Shown here one piece after another: positions 27,480 through 36,460 of a stretch of 64,000 nucleotides of DNA (positions are counted from its first letter, which is position 1; each line of letters opens with the position of its first letter). The DNA lies in NCBI GenBank assembly GCA_028279185.1, contig JANQSS010000169.1, positions 41,164-105,163 of the forward strand. The letters are read 5' to 3'. This DNA is from Saprospiraceae bacterium. Lineage in GTDB: Bacteria; Bacteroidota; Bacteroidia; Chitinophagales; Saprospiraceae. The notes beneath the pieces were generated by a model that had not been told where the DNA came from, did no database searches, and saw only the letters and a program-made list of their open reading frames with translations. A program made the position numbers and the translations under genes.

Positions 27480-28700
27480 TTAAGATAATGGATTTTCAAT
27501 AATAGCCGCATAGCCTTGCCCAACACCCACACACATCGTCACGAGCGCGAATTTTTTTTCTGTTCTATTCAATTCCCTCGCAGCACTCAGTAGTGTTCGC
27601 CCCCCGGTCATACCCAGTGGATGCCCAATAGCGATCGCGCCACCATGCGGATTGATGCGTTCATCGCGGTCATCAAGTCCTAAGGACCTAGTGCAAGCCA
27701 ATACTTGCGCAGCAAAAGCCTCGTTAATCTCGATGACATCTATGTCCTCTAAAGAAAGGCCTGCTCTGGCAAGCGCCAATTGACTTGCCTTCACCGGTCC
27801 AATTCCCATAATTTTTGGTTCTACTCCAACCACCGCAGACGACACGATTCGCGCCATTTTTGTCAATTCATATGTTTCACAGGCGCGTGCTGACGCAATG
27901 AGCGTGGCAACAGCGCCATCATTTAGACCGGAAGAATTACCAGCCGTCACAGTTCCACCTTCCTCTTTTGATTTAAAAGCGGTTCTTATTTTACTCAGGA
28001 CGTCCAGTGACGTATTTGGTTTGATGAATTCATCTTCTGAAAACAAGACCGGATCCGATTTTCGCTGCGGTATGGATACCGGAACAATTTCTTCGGCCAA
28101 AATTCCATTCGTGCTTGCAGCGGCCGCTTTTTGTTGGCTCCATAGAGCAAAAGAATCCTGGTCTTCACGCGCTATATTAAACTTTTGCGCGAGATTTTCC
28201 GCCGTCTGCCCCATGCTGTGTGTACCATAAAGTTTTTCCATCAGCGGATTCACAAAGCGCCAACCAAAACTCGAATCATGCATTTGTGCATCTCGACCAT
28301 AGGCCGAAGAGACTTTAGAGATAACAAATGGTCCTCTTGTCATGTGCTCTACCCCTCCGGTGATAAATAGATCGCCTTCTCCTATTGCAATGGCACGACG
28401 AGCGTGCACGGCAGCCGAGAGTCCTGAAGAGCATAAACGATTTACCGTTTCACCCGGAACATCAAATGGTAATCCCGCCAGTAAAAGAGCCATCCGTGCC
28501 ACGTTTCGGTTGTCCTCACCAGCTTGGTTTGCACACCCCAATATGACATCATCAATTTTATCTTTTGGAATTTGAGGATATTTATCCAACAAGGTTTTTA
28601 TAGGCAATGCGGCTAAATCATCTGTTCGAATTGACGAAAGAGTGCCTTTAAATTTACCCACAGGTGTTCGAAGCCCATCAATTATGAAAGCATCATGCAT
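27480..28700 (-). CDS. paaJ: Thiolase, probably 3-oxoadipyl-CoA thiolase
   Basis: 406 residues. Thiolase catalytic residues are present: the nucleophile Cys90 in NRLCSSGLSAAV, the His in HGGAIAIGHPLGMTGGR, and the C-terminal Cys in VTMCVGVGQGYA. In the phenylacetate pathway PaaJ performs the thiolytic steps that release acetyl-CoA from the ring-opened C8 and C6 intermediates, yielding succinyl-CoA and acetyl-CoA. The assignment to PaaJ rests on the surrounding paa genes; beta-oxidation thiolases share the same motifs. It is 44 bp downstream of the thioesterase gene. Confidence 0.85.
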   Translation of the reverse strand: MHDAFIIDGLRTPVGKFKGTLSSIRTDDLAALPIKTLLDKYPQIPKDKIDDVILGCANQAGEDNRNVARMALLLAGLPFDVPGETVNRLCSSGLSAAVHARRAIAIGEGDLFITGGVEHMTRGPFVISKVSSAYGRDAQMHDSSFGWRFVNPLMEKLYGTHSMGQTAENLAQKFNIAREDQDSFALWSQQKAAAASTNGILAEEIVPVSIPQRKSDPVLFSEDEFIKPNTSLDVLSKIRTAFKSKEEGGTVTAGNSSGLNDGAVATLIASARACETYELTKMARIVSSAVVGVEPKIMGIGPVKASQLALARAGLSLEDIDVIEINEAFAAQVLACTRSLGLDDRDERINPHGGAIAIGHPLGMTGGRTLLSAARELNRTEKKFALVTMCVGVGQGYAAIIENPLS

Positions 28701-28744
28701 ACATTTAATTTTTTAATCTTACTTGATAAAAATCGCCCAACAAG

Positions 28745-29161
28745 CTACCAGGATTTTGACGTACGATATACTGTCCCATTAAATTGAGCGACAATTTCAT
28801 CGTGCTGGTTTCTTACCTCAACACGATACCAGGCCACTTTGTTAGCTTTTCGAATTTCCGTTGCCAAGGCTGTTAGTTCGTCCCCAACATGTATGGCGGC
28901 TAAATGTGAAATGCTTGTTTCAATGCTAACGCAATGGACATCATGCCCATTTGAAGCAAAAGCAAGAGCACTATCGGCAAACGAATAACTAATTCCACCG
29001 TGTGCTATACCAAAGCCATTTGTCATTTCTTTTCGTACCGTCATTTTAAGCTGTACATTTCCTGGTTCAACATGTACTATTTGTATTCCCAGCCATTGGC
29101 TGAATCCATCACTATTGTACATCGTCTGTACATTTTGTTTCGCCTGTTGCTTAGGATTCAT
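28745..29161 (-). CDS. paaI: Hydroxyphenylacetyl-CoA thioesterase (hotdog fold)
   Basis: 138 residues, one hotdog domain. The typical IAHGGISYSFADSALAFASN segment carries the HGG turn and the Asp of the active site. In the Paa pathway PaaI hydrolyses dead-end CoA esters to spare CoA. Its ATG overlaps the TAA stop of the upstream T9SS Kelch-like gene by one base (TAATG on the minus strand), a clear sign of translational coupling. Confidence 0.88.
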   Translation of the reverse strand: MNPKQQAKQNVQTMYNSDGFSQWLGIQIVHVEPGNVQLKMTVRKEMTNGFGIAHGGISYSFADSALAFASNGHDVHCVSIETSISHLAAIHVGDELTALATEIRKANKVAWYRVEVRNQHDEIVAQFNGTVYRTSKSW

Positions 29162-30474
29162 TATCTAATTGAAATAATTTTTTTTGTAGTTACGCGTCCA
29201 TCAGGCATTATGATCTTTAGTAAAAATAATCCGGGACCAAAATTCCAATTGTACACTGATTGATCTACAGACAATTCATCGAGTAGTTCGCCTGTGCAAT
29301 TATAGAGTAGTATGCGTGAAAACAACATGTCAGTTTGCAGTGTAAACAGTTCTTGTACTGGCATTGGATAAATAGTAAAAAGGGGATTTTCAGGTATATC
29401 TAAAGTTGATGAACTCGGATCGAATGTCAGCTTAACAAGCGCATCCGTAACTTGTCGATTCGCTCGCATACCCCCCGCTAATAAAAAATTTTCATCATCT
29501 ATCTTGGCCACTCCGCGAAAATCCATTTGGGGCGTAAATGCAGCATTCCATGTTACAAAAGAATTGGATGCAACATCGAAAAGTCTAATTGTACCTGTGG
29601 GAGATACGGTCCCACTTCCATTATAGGCAATACCGTTGAAATTATAGGTTACCTGAGAACCGCCAAACCAAATAGGATTTCCATTCATTGTAGAAGCGGC
29701 CATGCGATAACCCCTGGCCTCGTCCGTCATCCAGCCAGACCAGGCAATATCCAGAGGGTCAGCAGGATTAATAACACCCTTTCTAAAAAATCGGGTCGCA
29801 TTGAAGGCTCCGAGCAATGATGCCCCTCCAGCATAAAAAATGGTGTCTCCAATAATTTCTCCGGACCCACCGAAAACTTTAAAATCGTTCGTATTTGGAA
29901 CTGGTGTCCCTTCTGACCAAACATCCGTTATTGGATTATATACTTGTACACGAATAATATTTGTGGTATTGCTCCATCCAGTAACTACATAGATCAAGCT
30001 ATCGCGCCATACGGCTTGAATATGATCATCGATGGGATATAATAAATCGGAGGCGTCTGCCAGAAATGTATCTGCTTTGATATCTAAAACATGAACACTC
30101 GAAAATGATCGTTCATTTTGATTACTAAATACTTCATAACCTCCGATGATATAAATTTTATTTTTTAGATAGGAGGCACCTGCAGCAATTCGTCCATTCC
30201 CATTAGGTAGCTCAGGTAAAGATGTCCAAGAATTATTATTTAGGTCATATTTATAACAGCGTTTGTGAATACCTGACCAAATTTTAGAATTGTCAATTCC
30301 GCCAAAGGAATATACAAAATAGTTACTATCAATATGGGCACCTATTACGGCGTTGTTGGCGACTTCCTCTGGCATAGCGGCCAACTCCGTGAACATCCAT
30401 TCGCCTTGTCCATAGCTGTACACAGAAAAGATGAAGTTTAGGAATAAAAATGCTAATAATTTAATGAAAGGCAT
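29161..30474 (-). CDS. Kelch-like beta-propeller protein with T9SS type A sorting domain
   Basis: 437 residues from the ATG at 30474, preferred because it starts at the signal peptide (MPFIKLLAFLFLNFIFSVYSYGQ) and avoids overlap with the upstream gene; an ATG at 30507 would add 11 residues and overlap by 23 bp. The middle shows Kelch-type blades with repeated GG turns and Trp/Tyr spacing: YSFGGIDNSKIWSG, KIYIIGGYEVF, YVVTGWSN, IFYAGGASLLGAF and FLLAGGMRANRQV. The last about 80 residues are a T9SS type A domain (YPMPVQELFTLQ ... PGLFLLKIIMPDGR). It is wedged between cytoplasmic phenylacetate enzymes and coupled to paaI. A secreted protein there is odd; a link to substrate capture is only conjecture. 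Confidence 0.83.
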   Translation of the reverse strand: MPFIKLLAFLFLNFIFSVYSYGQGEWMFTELAAMPEEVANNAVIGAHIDSNYFVYSFGGIDNSKIWSGIHKRCYKYDLNNNSWTSLPELPNGNGRIAAGASYLKNKIYIIGGYEVFSNQNERSFSSVHVLDIKADTFLADASDLLYPIDDHIQAVWRDSLIYVVTGWSNTTNIIRVQVYNPITDVWSEGTPVPNTNDFKVFGGSGEIIGDTIFYAGGASLLGAFNATRFFRKGVINPADPLDIAWSGWMTDEARGYRMAASTMNGNPIWFGGSQVTYNFNGIAYNGSGTVSPTGTIRLFDVASNSFVTWNAAFTPQMDFRGVAKIDDENFLLAGGMRANRQVTDALVKLTFDPSSSTLDIPENPLFTIYPMPVQELFTLQTDMLFSRILLYNCTGELLDELSVDQSVYNWNFGPGLFLLKIIMPDGRVTTKKIISIR

Positions 30475-30484
30475 GATTTTGTTA

Positions 30485-31645
30485 TTAATAAAATAAATCA
30501 TTTTCATCAGACATCCGACGCAACAAGGGGCTCACTCGATAACGGTCCTCATGATAAACATTGTACAAATCATCAATTGTTTTGCACACGTGTTGAATAC
30601 CTAATTCATCTGCCCAGGATAATAATCCCTTTGGATAATTCACCCCTTTTGTCATCGCCGTATCGATTTCATCGCGAGAAGCAACTCCGAGATAAAGAGC
30701 ATCGGCGGCCTCGTTAATCAACATGCAAACTATTCGATTGGTAATCATTGAGCAAAAATCAGTATCCCGATTTGGTTCTTTTCCTTCATCTATGGTATAA
30801 TTATAAAATCCTTTACCCGTTTTTTTGCCTAAATAACCAGCATGCACTAATTGTTGCTGACTAAAGGAAGGACGATATCTCGGTTCGTGAAAATAAGCTT
30901 CATACATGGATCGTGTAACTTCAAAGTTGACATCGTGACCTATAAAATCCATAAGCGTAAAAGGGCCCATGCGGAATCCTGCTTTTACTGTCATTGCGTA
31001 ATCAATAGTAGCTATATCCGCTATTCCCTCATCCAGCATTCGTAATGCTTCGCTATAAAAAGGGCGTGCAATACGATTAACAATAAAACCGGGTGTATCC
31101 TTTGCCAACACAGGAATCTTATTCCAGCTTTTCATTAGATCAAAACATGCCGTTACATGAGAATGGGCGGTTTGTAGGGCAGGAACCACTTCTACAAGCT
31201 TCATCAAAGGCGCTGGATTAAAAAAATGTAAGCCAATAATCCGTTCGGGAATTGAACAAGCGGCAGCGATGGCTGTCACCGGTAGTGACGATGTGTTGGT
31301 AGCGAGCAGTGTCGAACCTTCACAAATGGATTCAAGCTTTTTGAAAACCGATTTTTTAATTTCAATATTTTCAACTATTGCTTCTATTATCAGGTCACAT
31401 TCCTTAAAAGACGACATTGATTCAATAAAAAAATGTCTCGAAAAAATTGCCTTTGATTCCGCATCCGTTATTCGTTCTTTTTCAACCAGTCGGTTTAATA
31501 TTTTTTGCAGTTTATCACGAGCCTGTATACGTGCCTCCTGACTAGTATCAAATACTAGAACATCATGACCGGCCGTAGCACCGACTTGAGCAATACCCGA
31601 GCCCATGGCCCCAGCACCAATGATTCCAATGCTATTTATTTCCAT
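30485..31645 (-). CDS. paaH: 3-hydroxyacyl-CoA dehydrogenase of phenylacetate degradation
   Basis: 386 residues. An N-terminal NAD-binding Rossmann fold (IGIIGAGAMGSGIAQ at about 6-20) is followed by the catalytic HFFNPAPLMKLVEVV segment (about 140-154, with the active His) and two helical C-terminal dimerisation domains (NRIARPFYSEALRML, GPFTLMDFIGHDVN, and a second copy after residue 290). The two-copy C-terminal architecture is that of PaaH/PaaC-type enzymes. It oxidises the 3-hydroxyadipyl-CoA intermediate. It is 22 bp downstream of paaG. Note that nomenclature differs; paaH is used here to avoid confusion with the oxygenase subunit paaC. Confidence 0.87.
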   Translation of the reverse strand: MEINSIGIIGAGAMGSGIAQVGATAGHDVLVFDTSQEARIQARDKLQKILNRLVEKERITDAESKAIFSRHFFIESMSSFKECDLIIEAIVENIEIKKSVFKKLESICEGSTLLATNTSSLPVTAIAAACSIPERIIGLHFFNPAPLMKLVEVVPALQTAHSHVTACFDLMKSWNKIPVLAKDTPGFIVNRIARPFYSEALRMLDEGIADIATIDYAMTVKAGFRMGPFTLMDFIGHDVNFEVTRSMYEAYFHEPRYRPSFSQQQLVHAGYLGKKTGKGFYNYTIDEGKEPNRDTDFCSMITNRIVCMLINEAADALYLGVASRDEIDTAMTKGVNYPKGLLSWADELGIQHVCKTIDDLYNVYHEDRYRVSPLLRRMSDENDLFY

Positions 31646-31667
31646 AAAGGATTTCTTTTAAGGATAA

Positions 31668-32447
31668 TTAACGGCCAATAAACTTTGGTTGGCGTTTTTC
31701 CAAAAATGCTGCGACTCCTTCCTTAAAATCCTCTGAATGCGTGGCCGCGGCTTGAATTTGGCTTTCAATTCCAAGTTGAGTATCCAAATCGTTGGAAAGA
31801 CTTCTGTTTAGTGCACGTTTCGTCAATCCAATGGCAACAGTGGGCATTGACGCAAGTCGTTTTGCAAGCGTATAACATTCTTCATCGAGCAATTCATCGT
31901 CCACAACTTTATAAATCATGCCGATTCTTTCTGCCTCCTCCGCCGTAACCGTTTCTGCTAACATCATCAGCGCTTTTGCCTTTTGCATTCCAATCAACCT
32001 AGGTAAGTAGAAAGTCCCCCCTGTGTCCGGGATAAGTCCAATTTTTGAAAACGCCTGAATAAATTTTGCCGATCGTGCAGCAACGACTAAATCACATGCA
32101 AGTGCAAGGTTCGCGCCGGCCCCTGCCGCCACCCCATTTACACCGCAGACGACGGGCTTCTCAAGTTCAGCCAGTCGTTTTACGATTGGATTATAATGCT
32201 CGTCGACAATTCTAGTCACGTCTATACCATTGTCTTCTGAGAATTCTTTTAGGTCTTGACCCGCACAAAATGCCTTTCCATTTGAAACTAATAATAGTGC
32301 GCGAATACTGTCATCTTTAGCCGCTTCATCTAAAAAACCTTGGACGCCCAATGCCATGTCTCTCACAAAGGCATTATATTTCTCAGGTCGATTTAAGGTA
32401 ATCTTACCAACTCCTTCGATATTTTCAAATTGCACTAATTCCATCAA
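31668..32447 (-). CDS. paaG: Enoyl-CoA hydratase/isomerase, probably ring-epoxide isomerase
   Basis: 259-residue crotonase-fold protein. Oxyanion-hole segments GKAFCAGQDL (about 58-67) and VAAGAGANLALACDLV are visible, followed by FSKIGLIPDTGG with the Asp typical of PaaG in place of a hydratase Glu. PaaG isomerises 1,2-epoxyphenylacetyl-CoA to the oxepin. PaaF, the other crotonase of the pathway, is not in the window. It is 78 bp downstream of paaD. Confidence 0.87.
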   Translation of the reverse strand: MMELVQFENIEGVGKITLNRPEKYNAFVRDMALGVQGFLDEAAKDDSIRALLLVSNGKAFCAGQDLKEFSEDNGIDVTRIVDEHYNPIVKRLAELEKPVVCGVNGVAAGAGANLALACDLVVAARSAKFIQAFSKIGLIPDTGGTFYLPRLIGMQKAKALMMLAETVTAEEAERIGMIYKVVDDELLDEECYTLAKRLASMPTVAIGLTKRALNRSLSNDLDTQLGIESQIQAAATHSEDFKEGVAAFLEKRQPKFIGR

Positions 32448-32525
32448 TAATCATTTTTTAATGTGGTCGTGAAGATACATGTTTTGCATCTGTACAGCAC
32501 GAATTAATAAGGCCTGCGCACTTGT

Positions 32526-33002
32526 TTAATGACACTTGAAATAATCAAAAGGTTCGAGGCACTTGTTGCATTTCCAGAGGGATTTGCATGCGGTTGACCC
32601 AAATGCACTTATTTCATCAACCGAATCACTTTTGCAAATAGGGCATCGTACGGGATTATTGTTTCGATCCGGGTTCGGAGGTGCTATTCCATATTGTTCG
32701 AGCTTTAACCTACCTTCTTCGCTCATCCAGTCTGTCGTCCAGGCAGGTGATAGAACACGCTCAATTCTATAATTTTCAATGTGTAAAGCTGCCATGGCTA
32801 TTCGAATATTGGCTTCGATCATATTCATTGCTGGGCATCCGCTATACGTTGGCGTAATCGAAATGACCCATTCATTGGAAACAAATTCTACCGAGCGTAA
32901 AACGCCGAGGTCGTCAATCGTTAGGACGGGAATTTCTGGGTCACAAACTTCCGAAAGTGCTTCGTAGATATCTAGTCTGACGTGCGATTGATTTTTCACC
33001 AT
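32526..33002 (-). CDS. paaD: Phenylacetyl-CoA epoxidase maturation protein
   Basis: 158 residues. An N-terminal MIP18/DUF59-like domain (VCDPEIPVLTIDDLGVLRSV, TPTYSGCPAMNMIEANI) is followed by a C-terminal zinc-ribbon-like cluster with four or more Cys (CPICKS ... CKSLWKCNKC). PaaD is needed for iron or Fe-S assembly of the PaaABCE oxygenase. It overlaps paaC by 7 bp, as expected of co-expressed subunits. Confidence 0.92.
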   Translation of the reverse strand: MVKNQSHVRLDIYEALSEVCDPEIPVLTIDDLGVLRSVEFVSNEWVISITPTYSGCPAMNMIEANIRIAMAALHIENYRIERVLSPAWTTDWMSEEGRLKLEQYGIAPPNPDRNNNPVRCPICKSDSVDEISAFGSTACKSLWKCNKCLEPFDYFKCH

Positions 33003-33763
33003 TCAAGTCCCGGGTATGCTCGTTGAACGTATTGCAATTCTGACAAAATATGACCGAGATATTCAGAGTGAATTCCGGTTTTTCCACCTGTTTGGAAATA
33101 TGAAACCTCTGGTTTTGTTAGCGTAGCTGAATTTAATATTTCTAAACGAAAAGAATCTATTTGTTCTTTCAACAATGCGGGGCGTGGATAAATATTATTA
33201 CTAATTGCGATGTTTTCGAAAGCCGCAGGCTCAAACATTTCCTCGGCATATTTCCAAAGATCATTTATGCTCGTCTGAACGCGTACATGGCTTTCTGATG
33301 TTCCATCACCTAATCTTATCAACCATTCACTGGAATATCTTTTGTGATATGCAACTTCCTTAATTGATTTTTCTGCAATTGCTGCTAATTGTTTATCTGC
33401 GCTGTTTTGCAGCGCATGAAGGAAAAAGTAATGCCAGCTATCATAAATAAACTGCCTTGCTATGGTCGTCCCAAAATCTCCGTTTGGTCGTTCACATAAA
33501 AGATAATTCGAATATTCTCGTTCTACACGTAGATAAGCAATCGAATCTTCTGTTGCATTTCCGCCTGTCAATTCGGCAGCGTATTGATAATACATTCTTG
33601 CCTGGCCAATGAGGTCCAGCGCTATGTTGGTTAGGGCAATGTCTTGCTCAAGCACAGGGCCGTGCCCACACCATTCAGATATCCGATGCCCCAAGATTAG
33701 ATTATTATCACCTAAATGAGTAACAAGTCGAATTAAATTGTCTTTCAATTGATCGTTATCCAT
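32996..33763 (-). CDS. paaC: Phenylacetyl-CoA 1,2-epoxidase structural subunit
   Basis: 255 residues, ferritin-like helical fold related to PaaA. Segments LGHRISEWCGHGPVLEQDIALTNIALDLIGQA and YHKRYSSEWLIRLGDGT are diagnostic. PaaC pairs with the catalytic PaaA and lacks a functional diiron site in studied homologues. It is 2 bp downstream of paaB and overlaps paaD. Confidence 0.93.
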   Translation of the reverse strand: MDNDQLKDNLIRLVTHLGDNNLILGHRISEWCGHGPVLEQDIALTNIALDLIGQARMYYQYAAELTGGNATEDSIAYLRVEREYSNYLLCERPNGDFGTTIARQFIYDSWHYFFLHALQNSADKQLAAIAEKSIKEVAYHKRYSSEWLIRLGDGTSESHVRVQTSINDLWKYAEEMFEPAAFENIAISNNIYPRPALLKEQIDSFRLEILNSATLTKPEVSYFQTGGKTGIHSEYLGHILSELQYVQRAYPGLEW

Positions 33764-33765
33764 TT

Positions 33766-34053
33766 TTACATGTGATTTAATTCTTCGGGCAAATTATAGA
33801 ATGTTGGATGCCGGTAGATTTTATTTTCAGCCGGATCAAACAATTCGGTTTGCTCATCGGGATTACTGGCAACAATTGACGTAGAAGGAACAACCCATAT
33901 ACTAACGCCTTCTTGTCGTCGTGTATAAACATCACGGGCATTTTCTATAGCCATATCTGCATCTGCGGCATGTATACTTCCCGCGTGCTTGTGTGATAAC
34001 CCATTCTTACTTCGAATAAACACTTCCCACAATGGCCAATCATTTTTTTTCAT
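33766..34053 (-). CDS. paaB: Phenylacetyl-CoA 1,2-epoxidase subunit B
   Basis: 95 residues. The typical start WPLWEVFIRSKNGLSHKHAGSIHAADADMAIENARDVYTRR identifies the family (given here as a continuous family signature at about residues 5-45; key residues are the WEVF and SHKHAGS blocks). PaaB bridges two PaaAC heterodimers in the oxygenase complex. It lies 32 bp after paaA and 2 bp before paaC. Confidence 0.92.
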   Translation of the reverse strand: MKKNDWPLWEVFIRSKNGLSHKHAGSIHAADADMAIENARDVYTRRQEGVSIWVVPSTSIVASNPDEQTELFDPAENKIYRHPTFYNLPEELNHM

Positions 34054-34085
34054 ATAAAACCTTTACTGCGATTATTAAATAATTC

Positions 34086-35048
34086 TTAAGCGGAAATTGC
34101 CTTTTGATCAGCGATTTCTTTTTGTTTTGCCGCATAGGCCACGGCTGCCTCTCGCACCCAGGCACCTTTTTCATGCGCACTAATTCGCGCTTTCAACCTA
34201 TCTTCATTGCAAGGTCCATGACCTTTTACTACCCTCCAAAATTCATCCCAATCTATTTCTCCAAAATTGTAATGTTGGCTTTCTTCATCCCATTTTAACT
34301 CCGGATCCGGGAGGGTAACGCCCAATATTTCTGCTTGTGGAACAGTTGCATCAATAAACTGCTGTCGCAACTCGTCGTTGGACTTGCGTTTTATCTTCCA
34401 TTTCATTGACTGGGCACTATTGGTGGACTCTTTGTCACTTGGACCAAACATCATGAGCGAAGGCCACCAGAAACGGTTGACAGCGTCCTGAGCCATAGCC
34501 TTTTGCGCCTCACTACCCCTGCATAGGGTCAACAATATTTCATATCCCTGGCGCTGGTGAAAACTTTCTTCCTTGCATATTCGGACCATTGCTCGTGCAT
34601 ACGGTCCGTAAGACGTACGTGTAAGCATAACCTGATTCATAATGGCAGCACCGTCAACCAGCCATCCAATTGCTCCCATGTCCGCCCACGCCAAGGTTGG
34701 ATAATTAAATATTGAAGAATATTTAGCCTTGCCTGTATGCAAATCTTCGATCATCTGTTCTCGTGTTGCACCTAACGTTTCGGCAGCACTATATAAATAC
34801 AGGCCGTGTCCCGCTTCATCCTGCACTTTTGCCAGCAGGGCAGCCTTACGCCTAAGCGTCGGAGCTCTCGTAATCCAATTTCCTTCTGGCAGCATGCCAA
34901 CAATTTCAGAATGCGCGTGCTGAGATATTTGTCGAATTAAGGTTTTTCGATATTTATCAGGCATCCAATCCCGTGCTTCGATTTTCTCTTCGCGATCTAT
35001 TCGCTCCTGAAATCTAGTTTCCAAATTATAATTTGATTCCATAATCAA
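34086..35048 (-). CDS. paaA: Phenylacetyl-CoA 1,2-epoxidase catalytic subunit
   Basis: 320 residues. The diiron four-helix bundle shows ligand motifs in [13 protein letters not shown] (Glu and ExxH) and [16 protein letters not shown] (Glu, second ExxH). PaaA uses O2 and electrons from PaaE to convert phenylacetyl-CoA to the 1,2-epoxide in the cytoplasm. It is second in the operon, 82 bp after paaE. A second ATG two codons in is an equally possible start. Confidence 0.94.
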   Translation of the reverse strand: MIMESNYNLETRFQERIDREEKIEARDWMPDKYRKTLIRQISQHAHSEIVGMLPEGNWITRAPTLRRKAALLAKVQDEAGHGLYLYSAAETLGATREQMIEDLHTGKAKYSSIFNYPTLAWADMGAIGWLVDGAAIMNQVMLTRTSYGPYARAMVRICKEESFHQRQGYEILLTLCRGSEAQKAMAQDAVNRFWWPSLMMFGPSDKESTNSAQSMKWKIKRKSNDELRQQFIDATVPQAEILGVTLPDPELKWDEESQHYNFGEIDWDEFWRVVKGHGPCNEDRLKARISAHEKGAWVREAAVAYAAKQKEIADQKAISA

Positions 35049-35130
35049 CTATAGATTTAAATTGCTCTGTAAAATACTAAACTCACCATACTTCGGAATG
35101 TTGCAAGTTTTTAAACTAGCAGGTACTATT

Positions 35131-36186
35131 TTATACGTCAAAACTTACCTCCACGAAATCAGTTTTTGCATGGGCTTGACAGGCGAGAATATACCCATCC
35201 GCGACCTCTTCTTCTTCCAAGGCAAAGTTCGTTGTCATTTCCACTTTACCGGAAATAAGTTTTGCCTTGCAAGTGGCACATACACCCCCCTTGCATGAAT
35301 AAGGTAAGTCCATACCGGCGTCAATGGCTATATCAAGTATCGCTATATCTTGCCTCGACTGCACATCAGCAGTCAACCCATCAAGAGTCACTCGTATCTT
35401 TCTCTCCTGGTCCAATGTTGTAATTGTCTCTTTTCGATTCTCATCTGACTCCGGATTATAAAATAATTCAAATTTTATTTTGTCCTGGTTGACCCCGAGT
35501 TTAGGAAGTGTTTCTTTTAACATCATAATCATATCAAAGGGACCACAGAGAAACACCTTATTTAGGGATGATGCATCTAAAAAATATTTAAAAAAAGTAG
35601 TACACTTTTCTGTATTTATTCTGCCTGAAAACAAGGGAGAATCTGTCGACTCTTTTGAAAGCAAATGAAAAAGCTGAAAACGTCCTAAATACTTATTTTT
35701 AAGTGCCTCTAATTCTTCTTTGAAAATTATTTCTTGGGATGTTCGATTTCCATAAAATAAGGAAAACGTGCTATTCTGCTCAGTGGCTAAAATTGTCGAT
35801 ACGATTGACAATACCGGTGTTATACCTGATCCAGCTACGAAAGCAACATAGGAGTTATTATTTTGGGCCAAAGGAGCGTGAATAAAATTTCCCTCCGGGG
35901 TAGAAACGAGTATGCTTTGTCCGGCCGACAATTCCGTATTCGCCCAGGACGAAAAAACACCATTTTCCACTTTTTTTATTGCGACTCGCAATTGTTCACC
36001 TGGTTGAGAACATATCGAGTATGAACGTCTAATGTCTTCGCCCTCAATCTTCTTCTTTAGCGTCACATATTGACCAGGAATAAATTCGAATTGCTGGCTC
36101 AATGAGACTGGAATATCAAATGCAACAGATACGCATTCTGCGGTCTCTCGTCTGACTTCCGAAACGGTTAATTCGTGAAATTTCAT
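35131..36186 (-). CDS. paaE: Phenylacetyl-CoA epoxidase reductase subunit
   Basis: 351 residues. A FAD-binding ferredoxin-reductase domain (RRSYSICSQPG at about 54-64), an NAD(P)-binding domain (AGSGITPVLSIV, KVFLCGPFDMI) and a C-terminal plant-type 2Fe-2S ferredoxin (YSCKGGVCATCKA, then LACQ) are all present. It passes electrons from NAD(P)H to the PaaA diiron centre. It is the promoter-proximal gene of the paa operon; a TATCTTTG element lies only 8 bp upstream of its ATG. Confidence 0.93.
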   Translation of the reverse strand: MKFHELTVSEVRRETAECVSVAFDIPVSLSQQFEFIPGQYVTLKKKIEGEDIRRSYSICSQPGEQLRVAIKKVENGVFSSWANTELSAGQSILVSTPEGNFIHAPLAQNNNSYVAFVAGSGITPVLSIVSTILATEQNSTFSLFYGNRTSQEIIFKEELEALKNKYLGRFQLFHLLSKESTDSPLFSGRINTEKCTTFFKYFLDASSLNKVFLCGPFDMIMMLKETLPKLGVNQDKIKFELFYNPESDENRKETITTLDQERKIRVTLDGLTADVQSRQDIAILDIAIDAGMDLPYSCKGGVCATCKAKLISGKVEMTTNFALEEEEVADGYILACQAHAKTDFVEVSFDV

Positions 36187-36193
36187 GAGGGGC

Positions 36194-36201
36194 CAAAGAT
36201 A
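36194..36201 (-). promoter_or_regulatory. -7 promoter element of the paa operon
   Basis: TATCTTTG on the minus strand matches TANNTTTG and is 8 bp upstream of the paaE ATG, so the transcript would be nearly leaderless. No good TTTG sits 19 bp further upstream, which may mean an activator or relief of repression is needed. No paaR/paaX regulator gene is in the window. Confidence 0.55.
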
Positions 36202-36460
36202 AGAATTTGGTCACCCCATCATCTTGAAATCAGGCTTGATTTTATCATTTGAATTCCCGGTACTTTACTTTAGTTGTTGATCACAGCAAAATGCAGGATC
36301 ATTAATCCCGCGCAAAAAGACTAACACGCTTATGTATAACATGAACCGCCTTTCGTAGAAGAAAGTTAAATAACATGCATTATTGCAAGAATTGACCTAA
36401 TTTTAAAGCATCGAAATCACATTGTGGCTGCTCAGCCATATACAACGTATATTCTAGACT

